DNA of 35,744 nt from Perlabentimonas gracilis (GTDB taxonomy: Bacteria > Bacteroidota > Bacteroidia > Bacteroidales > Tenuifilaceae): the NCBI RefSeq assembly GCF_011174675.1, contig NZ_JAANIG010000041.1, positions 1 through 35,744 on the forward strand, given 5' to 3'. The position numbers and the translations under genes were made by a program. How positions within the stretch are numbered: position 1 is the stretch's first letter; each line of letters starts with the position of its first letter. Below are positions 26,104 through 34,184 of this stretch, piece after piece. The notes beneath the pieces were generated by a model that saw only the letters and a program-made list of their open reading frames with translations, made no database searches and had not been told where the DNA came from.

Positions 26104-28995
26104 ATGACACCCTTTCTCAACCTTGTTGCTAAGGATTTAGTTGCTCGATACGGCGAAAGCATTTCGGAAGCAACCCTTGTGTTTCCTAGCCGTAGGGCAG
26201 GTTTGTTCTTCAACACACACCTTACCAAGCTAATCGATAAGCCCATTTGGTCGCCTACTGTGGTTACCGTTAGTGAGCTAATGCAGCAGGTAGCAAAGCT
26301 TAGGCCCGACGACCCCATTAAGCTTGTAACCAAGCTGTACAATATATACAGCATGGTAAAGGGTAGCAGCGAGCCATTCGAGAATTTCTACTTTTGGGGA
26401 GAGGTGATGCTGGCCGACTTCGACCAGATTGATAAATACCTAGTTGAACCCAGGCAGCTATTCAGCAATATAAAGGATATAAAAGATATTGAGGAGCAGT
26501 TTGGTGGCTTAACCCCAGAGCAAATCGAAGCCCTGCAGAACTACCTAGGCGTTATGCGCAACGGGCAGGTATCGGAGCTGCGAGAGAAATACCTCAGCAT
26601 ATGGGGCAACCTAATGGATATATACCAAGCTTTTCAAAATGAGCTAGAGGCCGAGGGTGTTGCCTACGAGGGAATGATTTATCGCAAAGCGGCAGAAATA
26701 CTGGCTAATCCAAGTACATCCCCCAACCTTCCAAAGCCCATAGCTTTTATTGGTTTTAATGCGCTAAACGAGTGCGAGAAGGCTCTGCTCCATCGGTGCA
26801 AACGCGATGGCGGTGCTCTTTTTTATTGGGATTACGACCCAGTGTTTACTGATAACCCGCAGCACGAGGCGGGTCTATTCCTACGCAAAAACCTAACGCA
26901 ATTCCCCAATGCACTCCCTCGCTCTGCATTTGAGATTGATGGAGTAGTTGAGAAAAACATCAAGATGGTAGCAGCCCCATCCACGGTTGCGCAAACCAAG
27001 CTTATCCCTAAAATTTTAGAACAAATGGTTGGTGCTGGGGCCAAGCTCAATATATCATCGGCCATAATTTTTCCCAAGGAGAATATTCTGCTTCCTGCAC
27101 TTCAATCCATTCCGTCCGAGGTAGAGTCTCTGAACATCACCATGGGATACCCCATTAAGGAGACTCCAGCCTTTAGCCTTGCCGAGTTTTTGGTGAGGCT
27201 CCAAATAAATGCACAACAAAGCAAGGAAGGTGTTATCAGGTTTTACCATCGCGATGTGCAGGCTGTGCTCAACCATCCCTACGTTAGACTGTGCGAGCCC
27301 GAAAAATCAATGAGTATTATTTCAATCATCAAACGCAGTAACCGAATTTACCCCAGGGATGAAGAGTTAGCCCTATCGGAGCTACTAAAGAAGATATTTT
27401 CCAAACAAAACGAAGTAAACCCCATTGCCAGCTACCTGCTCGAGATATGCAATGCTGTTGCCAAAACCATAGCTGGTAAGGCAAAAGAGCAGGATAATCA
27501 GCAGCTACGAATTGATTTGGAGTTCCTTTACGCGCTGCACAAAAGCCTAACACGAGTTGGCGGGGTGCTAAAGGAAGTTAGTATTGATGTTTCGCACCGT
27601 ACTTTCTTGCAGCTGCTTCGCAAGGTTTTTGCACAGGAGCGGGTATCGTTTAGCGGTGAGCCGCTATCGGGGTTGCAGGTAATGGGATTTCTGGAGACAC
27701 GGGCGCTAGATTTTGAGAATATCATCATTCTCTCGTTCAATGATGATGTGTTGCCAGGTCGAAATCATCCCGTATCGTTCATCACCCCTTCGCTGCGGAT
27801 AGGATTCGGACTACCCGACCATAAGCACCATGATGCAGTTTACGCATACTACTTCTACCGTCTACTGAGCAGAGCGAAGAATGTTTACCTAGTGTACAGC
27901 AGCAGGGCCGAGGGATTATCGAGTGGTGAGAAGAGCCGCTTTGGACTGCAGCTGGAGATGGAGCAGATGGTGGGTAAAATTGAGACAATACCCGTTGGGT
28001 ATAACCTTTCGCTCACCCCTTCCCTACCCATTTCTGTGGATAAATCGGATGATGTGATTTCGAGCTTGGTTACTAACCTTAGCCGTAAGGGCAAAGGCAT
28101 TACCCTGTCGCCAAGCGGGCTAACCAGCTACCTCACCTGTCCGCTCCGCTTCTACTTTCGCTACGCCGTGGGAATAGACGAGGAGGATGAGGTAACCGAG
28201 GAGGTTGGCGCGCTAGAGTTTGGCCGGATTATCCACAACACCATGGAGGAGCTTTACAAGCAGTTCACAGGCAAGCAGGTTACTGCCAATATGATGAAGC
28301 TGCTGCTAGCCAACACGCAGCACATTGAGGATGCTCTCGACAGAGTTTTTTGCGAGATTTTTTTGAAGGATAACGATGCAAAGCCCAGTGACCTGTCGGG
28401 CAGAAACCTGCTGGCACGAAACGCCATGCTTTACACTATCCAAAAAATGTTGCGCCTTGACTCCCAGCGAGCACCATTCCTGCTGGTAAGCCATGAGCAG
28501 GAGGTGTACATCAACCTAAACCTACCTAACAGCTCGGTTGCAAGCCAAGTCAGGCTCGGTGGGTTTATCGACCGAATTGAGCAGAACAACGGTACCGTTT
28601 GGTCCATCGATTACAAAACGGGAAGGCACACTAACAAGGGCAAGTTCGAATCGGTGGATGAGCTCTTTAACCCCGACAAGGTGGATAAATGCAAGGAGGT
28701 TTTTCAGACATTTTGCTACAGCCTGGCGCTAACAGAATTATATCCAGATAGCGCAATTAAGCCTGCGCTTTGGTTTGTAAAGGCAGCCAAATCGGCTGAA
28801 GATTTTGATATTAAGCAGTCGCTGAACCGAAAAGCACAGGTTGTTGAAGACTTTAGGGAATATGGCGATGAATTTTGCAGCGGGCTAAAGAGCCTGGTTG
28901 CCGAGATTTTTGACACCTCGGTACCCTTTGCCCAAACCAACGATATAGACAAGTGCCGTACCTGCCCATTTGTTGGGATATGTGGGAGAGAGTGA
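26104..28995 (+). CDS. AddB-like PD-(D/E)XK nuclease/inactivated helicase
   Basis: A 963-residue protein of the AddB/RexB-like group found in Bacteroidota. The N-terminus (ATLVFPSRRAGLFFNTHL) aligns with the helicase motif I region but lacks a Walker A lysine, as expected for an inactivated helicase. The C-terminal nuclease has GGFIDRIE with Asp823 and IDYKTG with Asp836 and Lys838. Four cysteines, Cys679 (YLTCP) and Cys951, Cys954, Cys960 (CRTCPFVGIC), match the iron-sulfur cluster that staples AddB nuclease domains. It would act with a UvrD-like AddA helicase in double-strand-break resection; that partner is not in the window. No ATG closer to the promoter is available. Confidence 0.88.
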   Translation: MTPFLNLVAKDLVARYGESISEATLVFPSRRAGLFFNTHLTKLIDKPIWSPTVVTVSELMQQVAKLRPDDPIKLVTKLYNIYSMVKGSSEPFENFYFWGEVMLADFDQIDKYLVEPRQLFSNIKDIKDIEEQFGGLTPEQIEALQNYLGVMRNGQVSELREKYLSIWGNLMDIYQAFQNELEAEGVAYEGMIYRKAAEILANPSTSPNLPKPIAFIGFNALNECEKALLHRCKRDGGALFYWDYDPVFTDNPQHEAGLFLRKNLTQFPNALPRSAFEIDGVVEKNIKMVAAPSTVAQTKLIPKILEQMVGAGAKLNISSAIIFPKENILLPALQSIPSEVESLNITMGYPIKETPAFSLAEFLVRLQINAQQSKEGVIRFYHRDVQAVLNHPYVRLCEPEKSMSIISIIKRSNRIYPRDEELALSELLKKIFSKQNEVNPIASYLLEICNAVAKTIAGKAKEQDNQQLRIDLEFLYALHKSLTRVGGVLKEVSIDVSHRTFLQLLRKVFAQERVSFSGEPLSGLQVMGFLETRALDFENIIILSFNDDVLPGRNHPVSFITPSLRIGFGLPDHKHHDAVYAYYFYRLLSRAKNVYLVYSSRAEGLSSGEKSRFGLQLEMEQMVGKIETIPVGYNLSLTPSLPISVDKSDDVISSLVTNLSRKGKGITLSPSGLTSYLTCPLRFYFRYAVGIDEEDEVTEEVGALEFGRIIHNTMEELYKQFTGKQVTANMMKLLLANTQHIEDALDRVFCEIFLKDNDAKPSDLSGRNLLARNAMLYTIQKMLRLDSQRAPFLLVSHEQEVYINLNLPNSSVASQVRLGGFIDRIEQNNGTVWSIDYKTGRHTNKGKFESVDELFNPDKVDKCKEVFQTFCYSLALTELYPDSAIKPALWFVKAAKSAEDFDIKQSLNRKAQVVEDFREYGDEFCSGLKSLVAEIFDTSVPFAQTNDIDKCRTCPFVGICGRE

Positions 28996-29625
28996 GAAAG
29001 GGACTAGAGTTCATAAAGTGACTAGAGTTTAGAGTTTAGAGTTTAGAGTTTAGAGTTTAGAGTTTTAAGTCTAAAAGTCAGCATTTCAATCAATCAACCT
29101 GCCCGCTCTACCCTGCCTACCGCAGACAGGCTGTAGGTAGACAGGCCACTGGCGGGTCAATAAATCAATCAGTCAATTAGTTAACCTGCGGACTGACGGT
29201 GAACTAGCCTGCATCCTTTTTGGAAAAGTCTGGGCAAGCAGGTTCCTCCTAGGTAATCAATTCTCATTATGCTCCGCATCCCGAGGCAAGCCTGATAAGC
29301 TGAGGTAGATAATTCTGCCAGAAACTGTTAAGTGTTAAATAATTCGGTACTACTGCAATTTTAATGGAAGATTTTAGGGTCGGAAGACCCCCGCCTGAAC
29401 GATGCAGTAGGGCAGGGAGGTTGGAAGATTGAAGTATGCTAATTCTGTCTTCTCTCGTCATCCGCCAAAGAACATCGGTTTGCGAGACAGGTGCCTTCTG
29501 TCTTCTGCCTACTGTCTTCTGTCTTCAAACCCAAACCAAAGATTTAAGTTTGCTATAATTTACATAGTTCTACTAAATTGGTAGTAGAACCAAAAAAGTA
29601 AGGGTGGCTTCTATCATTCGCTACT
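28996..29625. repeat. Repeat-rich spacer after the AddB-like gene
   Basis: No gene is supported in 630 bases. The spacer contains the TTTAGAG heptamer array (separate entry), tcaatcaatcaacc-type repeats, a cctgcctaccg/gtaggtagacagg imperfect palindrome (about 29112-29148), an inverted copy of the ctcgggatgcgaagcataa module (about 29268-29286) and a cttctgtcttctg run (about 29493-29526) that is the reverse complement of the 14-bp unit at 5110-5150. A gttctact/agtagaac hairpin (29567-29590) follows. Confidence 0.75.
29028..29062. repeat. TTTAGAG heptamer array
   Basis: Five exact head-to-tail copies of TTTAGAG, preceded by the related ACTAGAG. A single tttagag with similar flanks also occurs near 22902-22908. 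It is too short and too close to background low complexity to assign a role. Confidence 0.85.
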
Positions 29626-30144
29626 TCATAATTTCAGTTTCATCAGCTTATCAATCTGTTCGTCATCGCCTAGCATGAAGATATGCTTGCCGAACTCTAT
29701 AAACCCATTTTTCTTGTAAAAACTGATGGCTCTGGCGTTATGCTCCCAAACACCTAACCACAGGTAGTCAGCACTTTTCTGCAAGGCTATCTCTTTCGAC
29801 TTGTCAAGAAGTATCTGCCCCACTCCCTTTCCATGAAATTCGCTAAGCACATAAAGGCGTTCAACCTCAATGCCTTCCTCCTCCTGAAACTCTGTTTGAG
29901 CTGGTCCAAAGTTAATTTTCAAGTAACCGATCACTCTGTTACTATGCATCGCAAAGAAAAATAGGGCATTCTTATCGCGTAGCTCTGTTGACAGCTTCTC
30001 TGCAGAAAAATCTTCGTCGAGATATTTTCGCATATTCTCCTCCGTGTTAGTTGAGTTAAATGTTTCGTAGAATGTTTGCCTGCTAATTCTCTGTAATTGA
30101 TCCAGGTCGGTTATTATTAACTGTTTAATTTCAATATCATTCAT
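29626..30144 (-). CDS. paiA: PaiA-like polyamine N-acetyltransferase (GNAT)
   Basis: A 172-residue GNAT enzyme whose motif order closely follows Bacillus PaiA: RISRQTFYETFNSTNTEENM at the N-terminus, IEVERLYVLSEFHGKGVGQILL with the acetyl-CoA loop (HGKGVG), LWLGVWEHNARAISFYKKNGF, and the MLGDDEQIDKLM ending. PaiA acetylates spermine and spermidine; the same reaction is likely but not certain here. It is monocistronic and divergent from the OFA transporter. A terminator-like hairpin lies in its leader 30 nt upstream. The PaiB partner of Bacillus is not adjacent. Confidence 0.8.
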   Translation of the reverse strand: MNDIEIKQLIITDLDQLQRISRQTFYETFNSTNTEENMRKYLDEDFSAEKLSTELRDKNALFFFAMHSNRVIGYLKINFGPAQTEFQEEEGIEVERLYVLSEFHGKGVGQILLDKSKEIALQKSADYLWLGVWEHNARAISFYKKNGFIEFGKHIFMLGDDEQIDKLMKLKL

Positions 30145-30172
30145 AACTATCCGCTAAATAAATAAGTCCAAC

Positions 30173-30194
30173 AAAAACCCAGCCCATTGGGTTT
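30173..30194 (-). promoter_or_regulatory. Terminator-like hairpin in the leader of the PaiA-like gene
   Basis: On the minus strand AAACCCA-ATGGGC-TGGGTTT forms a 7-bp stem followed directly by more T (five in all). It ends about 29 nt before the ATG at 30144 and downstream of a TATCTTTA-type promoter candidate, so it could attenuate transcription. No ligand-binding fold is evident. Confidence 0.45.
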
Positions 30195-30419
30195 CGCCCC
30201 CTAAAGATAAATGTAATCCTTTAGGTGTAGTAATGGGCAATAATATTATGGGCAAAGATTTACCGAATAATTCACCACACATTGGTTCTCAGCTACCTAC
30301 AATTAAATGCATTTATCAATGTAAGAATTAGGAAAACTGAGCAGCCATAGGGGTTATATAAATGGTAAAGAAAATCAAACGAAAGTTTTAGTTGAGCGAT
30401 CGCCAATAAATTATTTCTT

Positions 30420-30427
30420 TATCTTTG
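30420..30427 (+). promoter_or_regulatory. -7 element TATCTTTG for the OFA transporter
   Basis: An exact TAnnTTTG match 43 nt before the ATG at 30471. A TTG at 30392-30394 is 25 nt upstream, at the long end for a -33 element. Confidence 0.65.
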
Positions 30428-30470
30428 CCCCTATTTTTTTAACCTAACACTTGCCTTAACAACTATTCCT

Positions 30471-31739
30471 ATGACTTTATCTACTACCAAAAACAGGGGT
30501 TGGATCGTTGTCTTTGCCGGCCTCTTCATCAATCTTGCCTTGGGAATTCTTTACTCCTGGAGCATTTTTAAGGATGCCATCCAGGATTCAATTAATAAAG
30601 GTGGAGAGGGTGCTTTCACCTGGCAGGAGTCTGCTCTCAACGACCCTTATGCGGTTTGTATTCTTGTTTTTGCTTTTACCATGATCCTTGCCGGACGAAT
30701 TCAGGATAGAAAAGGGCCAAAGGTTACCGCCTTTATCGGGGGAATTTTAGTTAGCCTTGGCTTTACACTCCTTTATTTTACCACTAGCTATACATTGTGG
30801 GTTCTAGGATTTGGTGTATTGGCAGGTATTGGTATCGGTTTTGGCTATGCCTCCGCCACCCCACCGGCCTTCAAATGGTTTCCAGCCTCCAAAAGTGGGC
30901 TTATTGCCGGGATTGTGGTGTCTGGGTTTGGCATTGCACCGGTTTACATTGCTCCTTTGGCCACGTATTTGGTAAAGAACTACGGGCTCCATAATACCAT
31001 GCTGATTTTTGGGTTGGCCTTTCTGGTGATTGTTTCGGTGTGTGCCCTGCTTTTGCAAAACCCACCAGCCGGGTATGTGCCTCTTGAAACCCGAAAGTCC
31101 ACAGCCAAACAGCTGGCCGCCAATGGTTCGGGTCGCGATGTTGAGCCAAGCGAACTATTTAAGCTTCCTTCGTTCTACCTAATCTGGTTTATCCTTTTTA
31201 TAGGTTCGGGTGCCGGATTGATGGTTATTGGTAGCATCTCAGGCATGGCAAGGGCTAGCCTGGGGGAGATGGCCTTTCTTGCAGTGGCCATTATCGCCAT
31301 AGGAAATGCCTCGGGAAGGATTGTGGCTGGCCTGGTTTCGGACAAGATTGGCAGGGTGTTAACGCTTTTTATACTGCTTGTTTTTCAGGCAATCCTTATG
31401 TTTTTGGCCGCCACCTTTATTGGCGACACCACCACTGCATTGGTGATTGTGCTGTTTGCCACATTCATAGGATTTAACTTCGGCACTAACCTATCACTAT
31501 TCCCCACATTTACCAAGGTGTTTTGGGGCATGAAAAACTTTGGCATGAACTACGGCTTTGTCCTCACGGCATGGGGTTTGGGCGGCTTTGTGTTTAGCCG
31601 TTTATCGCAGACCCTGTTCGCTATCAGCGGCAACCACAGGCTATCATTCTATATCGCAGGCGCTTGTTTGGTGCTATGCGCCGGACTGGCCATTCTGCTT
31701 GGCAGGATTCAGAAAAAGGCCGAGGCCCTGGCTGAATAG
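30471..31739 (+). CDS. OFA family MFS transporter
   Basis: A 422-residue protein with 12 predicted membrane helices and the features of the oxalate/formate antiporter (OFA) group: RGWIVVFAGLFINLALGILYSWSIF at the N-terminus, GRIQDRKGPK between helices 2 and 3, and GIGIGFGYASATPPAFKWFPASKSGLIAG in the middle. OFA members exchange or import small monocarboxylates such as formate, oxalate, lactate or pyruvate; the substrate here is not resolved. No oxalate-degradation or lactate genes are adjacent. It is transcribed alone and followed by an 18-bp perfect palindrome. Confidence 0.88.
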   Translation: MTLSTTKNRGWIVVFAGLFINLALGILYSWSIFKDAIQDSINKGGEGAFTWQESALNDPYAVCILVFAFTMILAGRIQDRKGPKVTAFIGGILVSLGFTLLYFTTSYTLWVLGFGVLAGIGIGFGYASATPPAFKWFPASKSGLIAGIVVSGFGIAPVYIAPLATYLVKNYGLHNTMLIFGLAFLVIVSVCALLLQNPPAGYVPLETRKSTAKQLAANGSGRDVEPSELFKLPSFYLIWFILFIGSGAGLMVIGSISGMARASLGEMAFLAVAIIAIGNASGRIVAGLVSDKIGRVLTLFILLVFQAILMFLAATFIGDTTTALVIVLFATFIGFNFGTNLSLFPTFTKVFWGMKNFGMNYGFVLTAWGLGGFVFSRLSQTLFAISGNHRLSFYIAGACLVLCAGLAILLGRIQKKAEALAE

Positions 31740-31750
31740 GCTCTGGAAAG

Positions 31751-31793
31751 TTCTCGACTCGTCGCTACTTTGTCAGTAGCGACGAGTCGAGAA
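31751..31793. repeat. Perfect 18-bp palindromic hairpin
   Basis: The arms 31751-31768 and 31776-31793 (core cgactcgtcgctac) are fully complementary around a 7-nt loop. It lies 12 nt after the OFA stop and 16 nt from the convergent DUF3781-like stop. Neither side has a T-run, so it is either an unusual bidirectional terminator or a REP-like element. Confidence 0.7.
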
Positions 31794-31808
31794 TAGCACA
31801 GGCAAAAG

Positions 31809-32069
31809 TTACTTCGTTGTCCTATCCACAGTTATTACCCTAAATGTATTCGAGTTTATTGTAATTCTGACATTACGGCCTGTATTTGTCACGTAATAAT
31901 TTTTTCCTGTCTTGATGTAAAACTTCTCATTAGTCGTTTTCAATATCTCATCGATAAATGATTCAATTTGTACATTCGATAAATCAGTGGCTAGCTTCTT
32001 ATTAATCCTTTTGTATACAAGATCTGTATAGCATAGGTTCTCAATAATCTTTTGTTTGGGGCTTATCAT
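31809..32069 (-). CDS. DUF3781-like small protein
   Basis: An 86-residue protein matching the DUF3781 pattern as I recall it: NLCYTDLVYKRINKKL, then KFYIKTGKNYYVTN, then VRITINSNTFRVITVDR at the C-terminus. Function is unknown. The sequence is visibly more AT-rich than its neighbours. It is preceded by CCGTTAG (minus strand, 32098-32092), as is the GNAT gene at 33601, and by a run of eight G. This may mean recent arrival as a cassette (inference). Confidence 0.75.
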   Translation of the reverse strand: MISPKQKIIENLCYTDLVYKRINKKLATDLSNVQIESFIDEILKTTNEKFYIKTGKNYYVTNTGRNVRITINSNTFRVITVDRTTK

Positions 32070-32169
32070 TTCAAGTATACTGTGAGTGATACTAACGGGG
32101 GGGGTAACTACTTTTTTATCTATTAGAATAGAATACGGCTAGCCTCTACCATTCAGACAAAACAAGGTG

Positions 32170-32190
32170 AGGCAAAGCTTCGGCTTACCT
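32170..32190 (-). terminator. Possible terminator of the serine hydrolase gene
   Basis: AAGC-CGAA-GCTT with an outer AGG/CCT pair, then CACCTTGTTTTG on the minus strand. It lies 5 nt after the stop at 32196. The stem has a one-base bulge and the T-run is broken, so support is moderate. Confidence 0.45.
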
Positions 32191-32195
32191 AAGCA

Positions 32196-33332
32196 CTACC
32201 TCTTCCTCTCAATCACATCAATTATCTTTGATATTACGGGAGCGTTTCGGGAGTTGTACCAGCGCTGACTGTAGTTAGCCGAAATGGCAATATCCATCTC
32301 GGGAATGTAGACCACCTGGGTTCCCCAGAATCCTGAGTGGGTATAGGCATCCATTCCGTTAACCTTAATCTTCCATAAGCCCAGTCTATAGTCCATCGGT
32401 AACTCAGCGCCATTTAGCACGGAGGTTAGCATTGTGTCGAGTGTGCTCTGGTTTACAAACACCTTGTGGTTAAAAAGGCTGTGGAAGAAGCGGCTCATAT
32501 CGCTGGTGGTGGAAAGCAGCCCACCTCCACCAAAGTAATCGAACGAGGGGTGGTAGTTGTACGAGTCAGAGCCTTCGTAGTACTGATGAATCCGTTTGCC
32601 CGAGTAATCCCCTTCAAACTCCTCTAGATAGGTGTCGGTTAATCCCAGCTCCTTGAGTTGGAGAAGTGCAACAATGGCTTCGCCCATCGTTTGGCCAGTA
32701 ATAGTTTCAATTATTTCACCCAAGAGCACGTAGCCCGTATCGGAGTAGCTGAACTGAGCTCCAATATCACCTGCTGGCTCCATAAGGGTAATAAGATCGA
32801 TTAGGGTTTCGGTACGAGACCACACGTGCCGGCTCTTTAAAAATTCATCGGTGTACTTATGCGAGTTGGTATGGTCGCCCAGACCGCTAGTATGCGAAAG
32901 CAGGTGCCTTATGGTGATTTGGTTGGGGTTGTAACCGCCCCGCTCAAGTATTGCGGTATGTTCGGCTGAGATGTATTGGGTAATATCGTCATCAAGCGAT
33001 AGCTTATTTTCTTCCCAAAGCCTTAGCACCGTGGCCGCCACATAGGTTTTGGTAACACTGGCAATGCGAAAGGTTTGATCGGCCTGCAGGGGCACGCCCA
33101 AAGCCCAATCGTTGAGGCCAGATGCTCCGCTCCAGTCTATGCCCATGGCGGGTGCGGTAACGTTTAACAAAATGCCGGGTATACTTTCGGTTAGCTCAGC
33201 ATCAATAACCGACTGAAAATCGGCGCTGTACCTCTCGGTCTGGTTCTTAACGGATGTTTTGCAACTCAGGCCAGCAATGGCAATTGCTGCTGACAGCAGC
33301 AGCACTTTTACAATATTTTTTTTGAATATCAT
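32196..33332 (-). CDS. Beta-lactamase-fold serine hydrolase lipoprotein
   Basis: A 378-residue protein with lipoprotein signal (LSAAIAIAGLSC, Cys24). It belongs to the class C beta-lactamase/D-Ala-D-Ala carboxypeptidase group. SVTK at 92-95 has nucleophile Ser92 and Lys95. YSDTGY has Tyr196 with Asp198 in place of the usual Asn. HSGFWG is the third motif. RHLLSHTSGLGDH is also typical. Likely activity is hydrolysis of an ester, amide or muropeptide at the outer face of the inner membrane or in the periplasm; the substrate is unknown, and resistance to beta-lactams should not be assumed. It has a well-formed promoter (33390-33419) and is monocistronic. Confidence 0.88.
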   Translation of the reverse strand: MIFKKNIVKVLLLSAAIAIAGLSCKTSVKNQTERYSADFQSVIDAELTESIPGILLNVTAPAMGIDWSGASGLNDWALGVPLQADQTFRIASVTKTYVAATVLRLWEENKLSLDDDITQYISAEHTAILERGGYNPNQITIRHLLSHTSGLGDHTNSHKYTDEFLKSRHVWSRTETLIDLITLMEPAGDIGAQFSYSDTGYVLLGEIIETITGQTMGEAIVALLQLKELGLTDTYLEEFEGDYSGKRIHQYYEGSDSYNYHPSFDYFGGGGLLSTTSDMSRFFHSLFNHKVFVNQSTLDTMLTSVLNGAELPMDYRLGLWKIKVNGMDAYTHSGFWGTQVVYIPEMDIAISANYSQRWYNSRNAPVISKIIDVIERKR

Positions 33333-33389
33333 ATATATTGGTTTTCAGGTTATACAAAGGCTTTTGTTAATGCTTACTATTACTATGGA

Positions 33390-33419
33390 CAAAACTACCT
33401 AATTTTGGTTTAAACTCAA
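33390..33419 (-). promoter_or_regulatory. Bacteroidota promoter of the serine hydrolase gene
   Basis: On the minus strand TTG (33419-33417), a 19-nt spacer, then TAGTTTTG (33397-33390), an exact TAnnTTTG match with ideal spacing. The leader to the ATG at 33332 is about 50 nt. This is the best promoter in the window. Confidence 0.8.
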
Positions 33420-33452
33420 TTCATTGTAGTAGAGTATGGGGTGGAGGATTGG

Positions 33453-33521
33453 GATAACAGTGTTTTTCAGGCACAGCCTGCTTGGATAATCGAGCTGAGG
33501 CGCAGCCACGGCTCAACGGGG
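33453..33521. repeat. 69-bp direct repeat, copy 1
   Basis: It matches copy 2 at 34185-34253 at 67 of 69 positions (differences at 33483 and 33496). It begins gataacagtgtttttcagg and ends gctcaacgggg. It interrupts a second GNAT gene on the minus strand. It contains an imperfect hairpin gagctg/cggctc. Confidence 0.9.
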
Positions 33522-33604
33522 TATTTTTCCCAAACATCTAACAACTGTTCACGATGTTTGTCGGAATACTTAACAATTTCAATTGACTCTTGCGTTATTG
33601 TCAT
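33467..33604 (-). pseudogene. Truncated N-terminus of a second GNAT acetyltransferase
   Basis: Immediately after the GNAT gene at 33601, with an ATGA overlap (33604-33601), a second reading frame starts MTITQESIEIVKYSDKHREQ and continues LLDVWEK. This resembles the beginning of another GNAT enzyme (the YSDKHREQLLDVWEK block). After about 27 residues it enters the 69-bp repeat, reads VEPWLRLSSIIQAGCA and stops at 33467, so the catalytic domain is missing. The overlap shows it was once co-translated with the intact GNAT. The call rests on remembered family similarity of a short segment. Confidence 0.65.
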
Positions 33605-34131
33605 TTGAGTTTGGCGTAAATGTCTAAACTTATAAATTTTGCGTTTTTAATTTCGCAGTCTTTCATTGTTCCTTCGTGTCGGAAGTCAAGTTTTGCCATT
33701 GCTTTTTTACAGTTCGTATTTTCGGCTTCTACAAAACCTTCAATTCTGTGAAGTCCAAGTTTGTGAAAACCGTAGTCGCAAATTAGCGGCATTGCTTCTT
33801 TCATTATTCCTTGTCCCCAAAACTCGGGTAACAACCAAAAACCGATTTCTGCTTTTTTATGCTCTTTGCTTAAACTGTTAAGTCCGCCTGCACCGTAAAA
33901 AGTTTTGTTGTCTAACGAACAAACCGCAAACCACATTCCTGTTCCGGCTTTTTCACGGTCAGCAAACCAAGCCATCTGTTCTTTTGTTGCTTCTAAACTG
34001 TCAAAACTAATTCCGTAATGCTTAATTATTTTAGGGTGTGAAAGCCCTTTGAAAACATTTTCAATGTCGGTATCCACAAATTGCCTAAGCAAAAGTCTGT
34101 TGGTTTTTATTGTAATTTCTGTTGTCGTCAT
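33601..34131 (-). CDS. RimJ/RimL-type GNAT acetyltransferase
   Basis: A 176-residue GNAT enzyme with RLLLRQFVDTDIENVFKGLSHPKI at the N-terminus, GGLNSLSKEHKKAEIGFWL, the acetyl-CoA loop WGQGIMKEAM, and LHRIEGFVEAENTNCKKAMAKLDF. This is the RimJ/RimL layout, whose members acetylate ribosomal-protein N-termini, amino sugars or small molecules; the substrate here is open. Codons are more AT-rich than in the neighbours (uses such as TTTTTAATTTC). It is flanked by 69-bp direct repeats, has CCGTTAG upstream on its own strand, and overlaps a truncated second GNAT by ATGA. All of this fits an acquired cassette. Confidence 0.88.
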   Translation of the reverse strand: MTTTEITIKTNRLLLRQFVDTDIENVFKGLSHPKIIKHYGISFDSLEATKEQMAWFADREKAGTGMWFAVCSLDNKTFYGAGGLNSLSKEHKKAEIGFWLLPEFWGQGIMKEAMPLICDYGFHKLGLHRIEGFVEAENTNCKKAMAKLDFRHEGTMKDCEIKNAKFISLDIYAKLK

Positions 34132-34184
34132 ATTTACATATAATTCTGGTCTGGCTGTGTAGTCCTAAGCTGACTGCTAACGGA

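Noticed and set aside
29028-29062. Telomere-like or origin-type repeat
   Set aside because: Only five heptamers without DnaA boxes or replication genes; similar low-complexity units occur in other spacers.
29567-29590. Terminator for the PaiA-like gene
   Set aside because: The 8-bp stem has no T-run after it on the minus strand and is over 35 nt from the stop.
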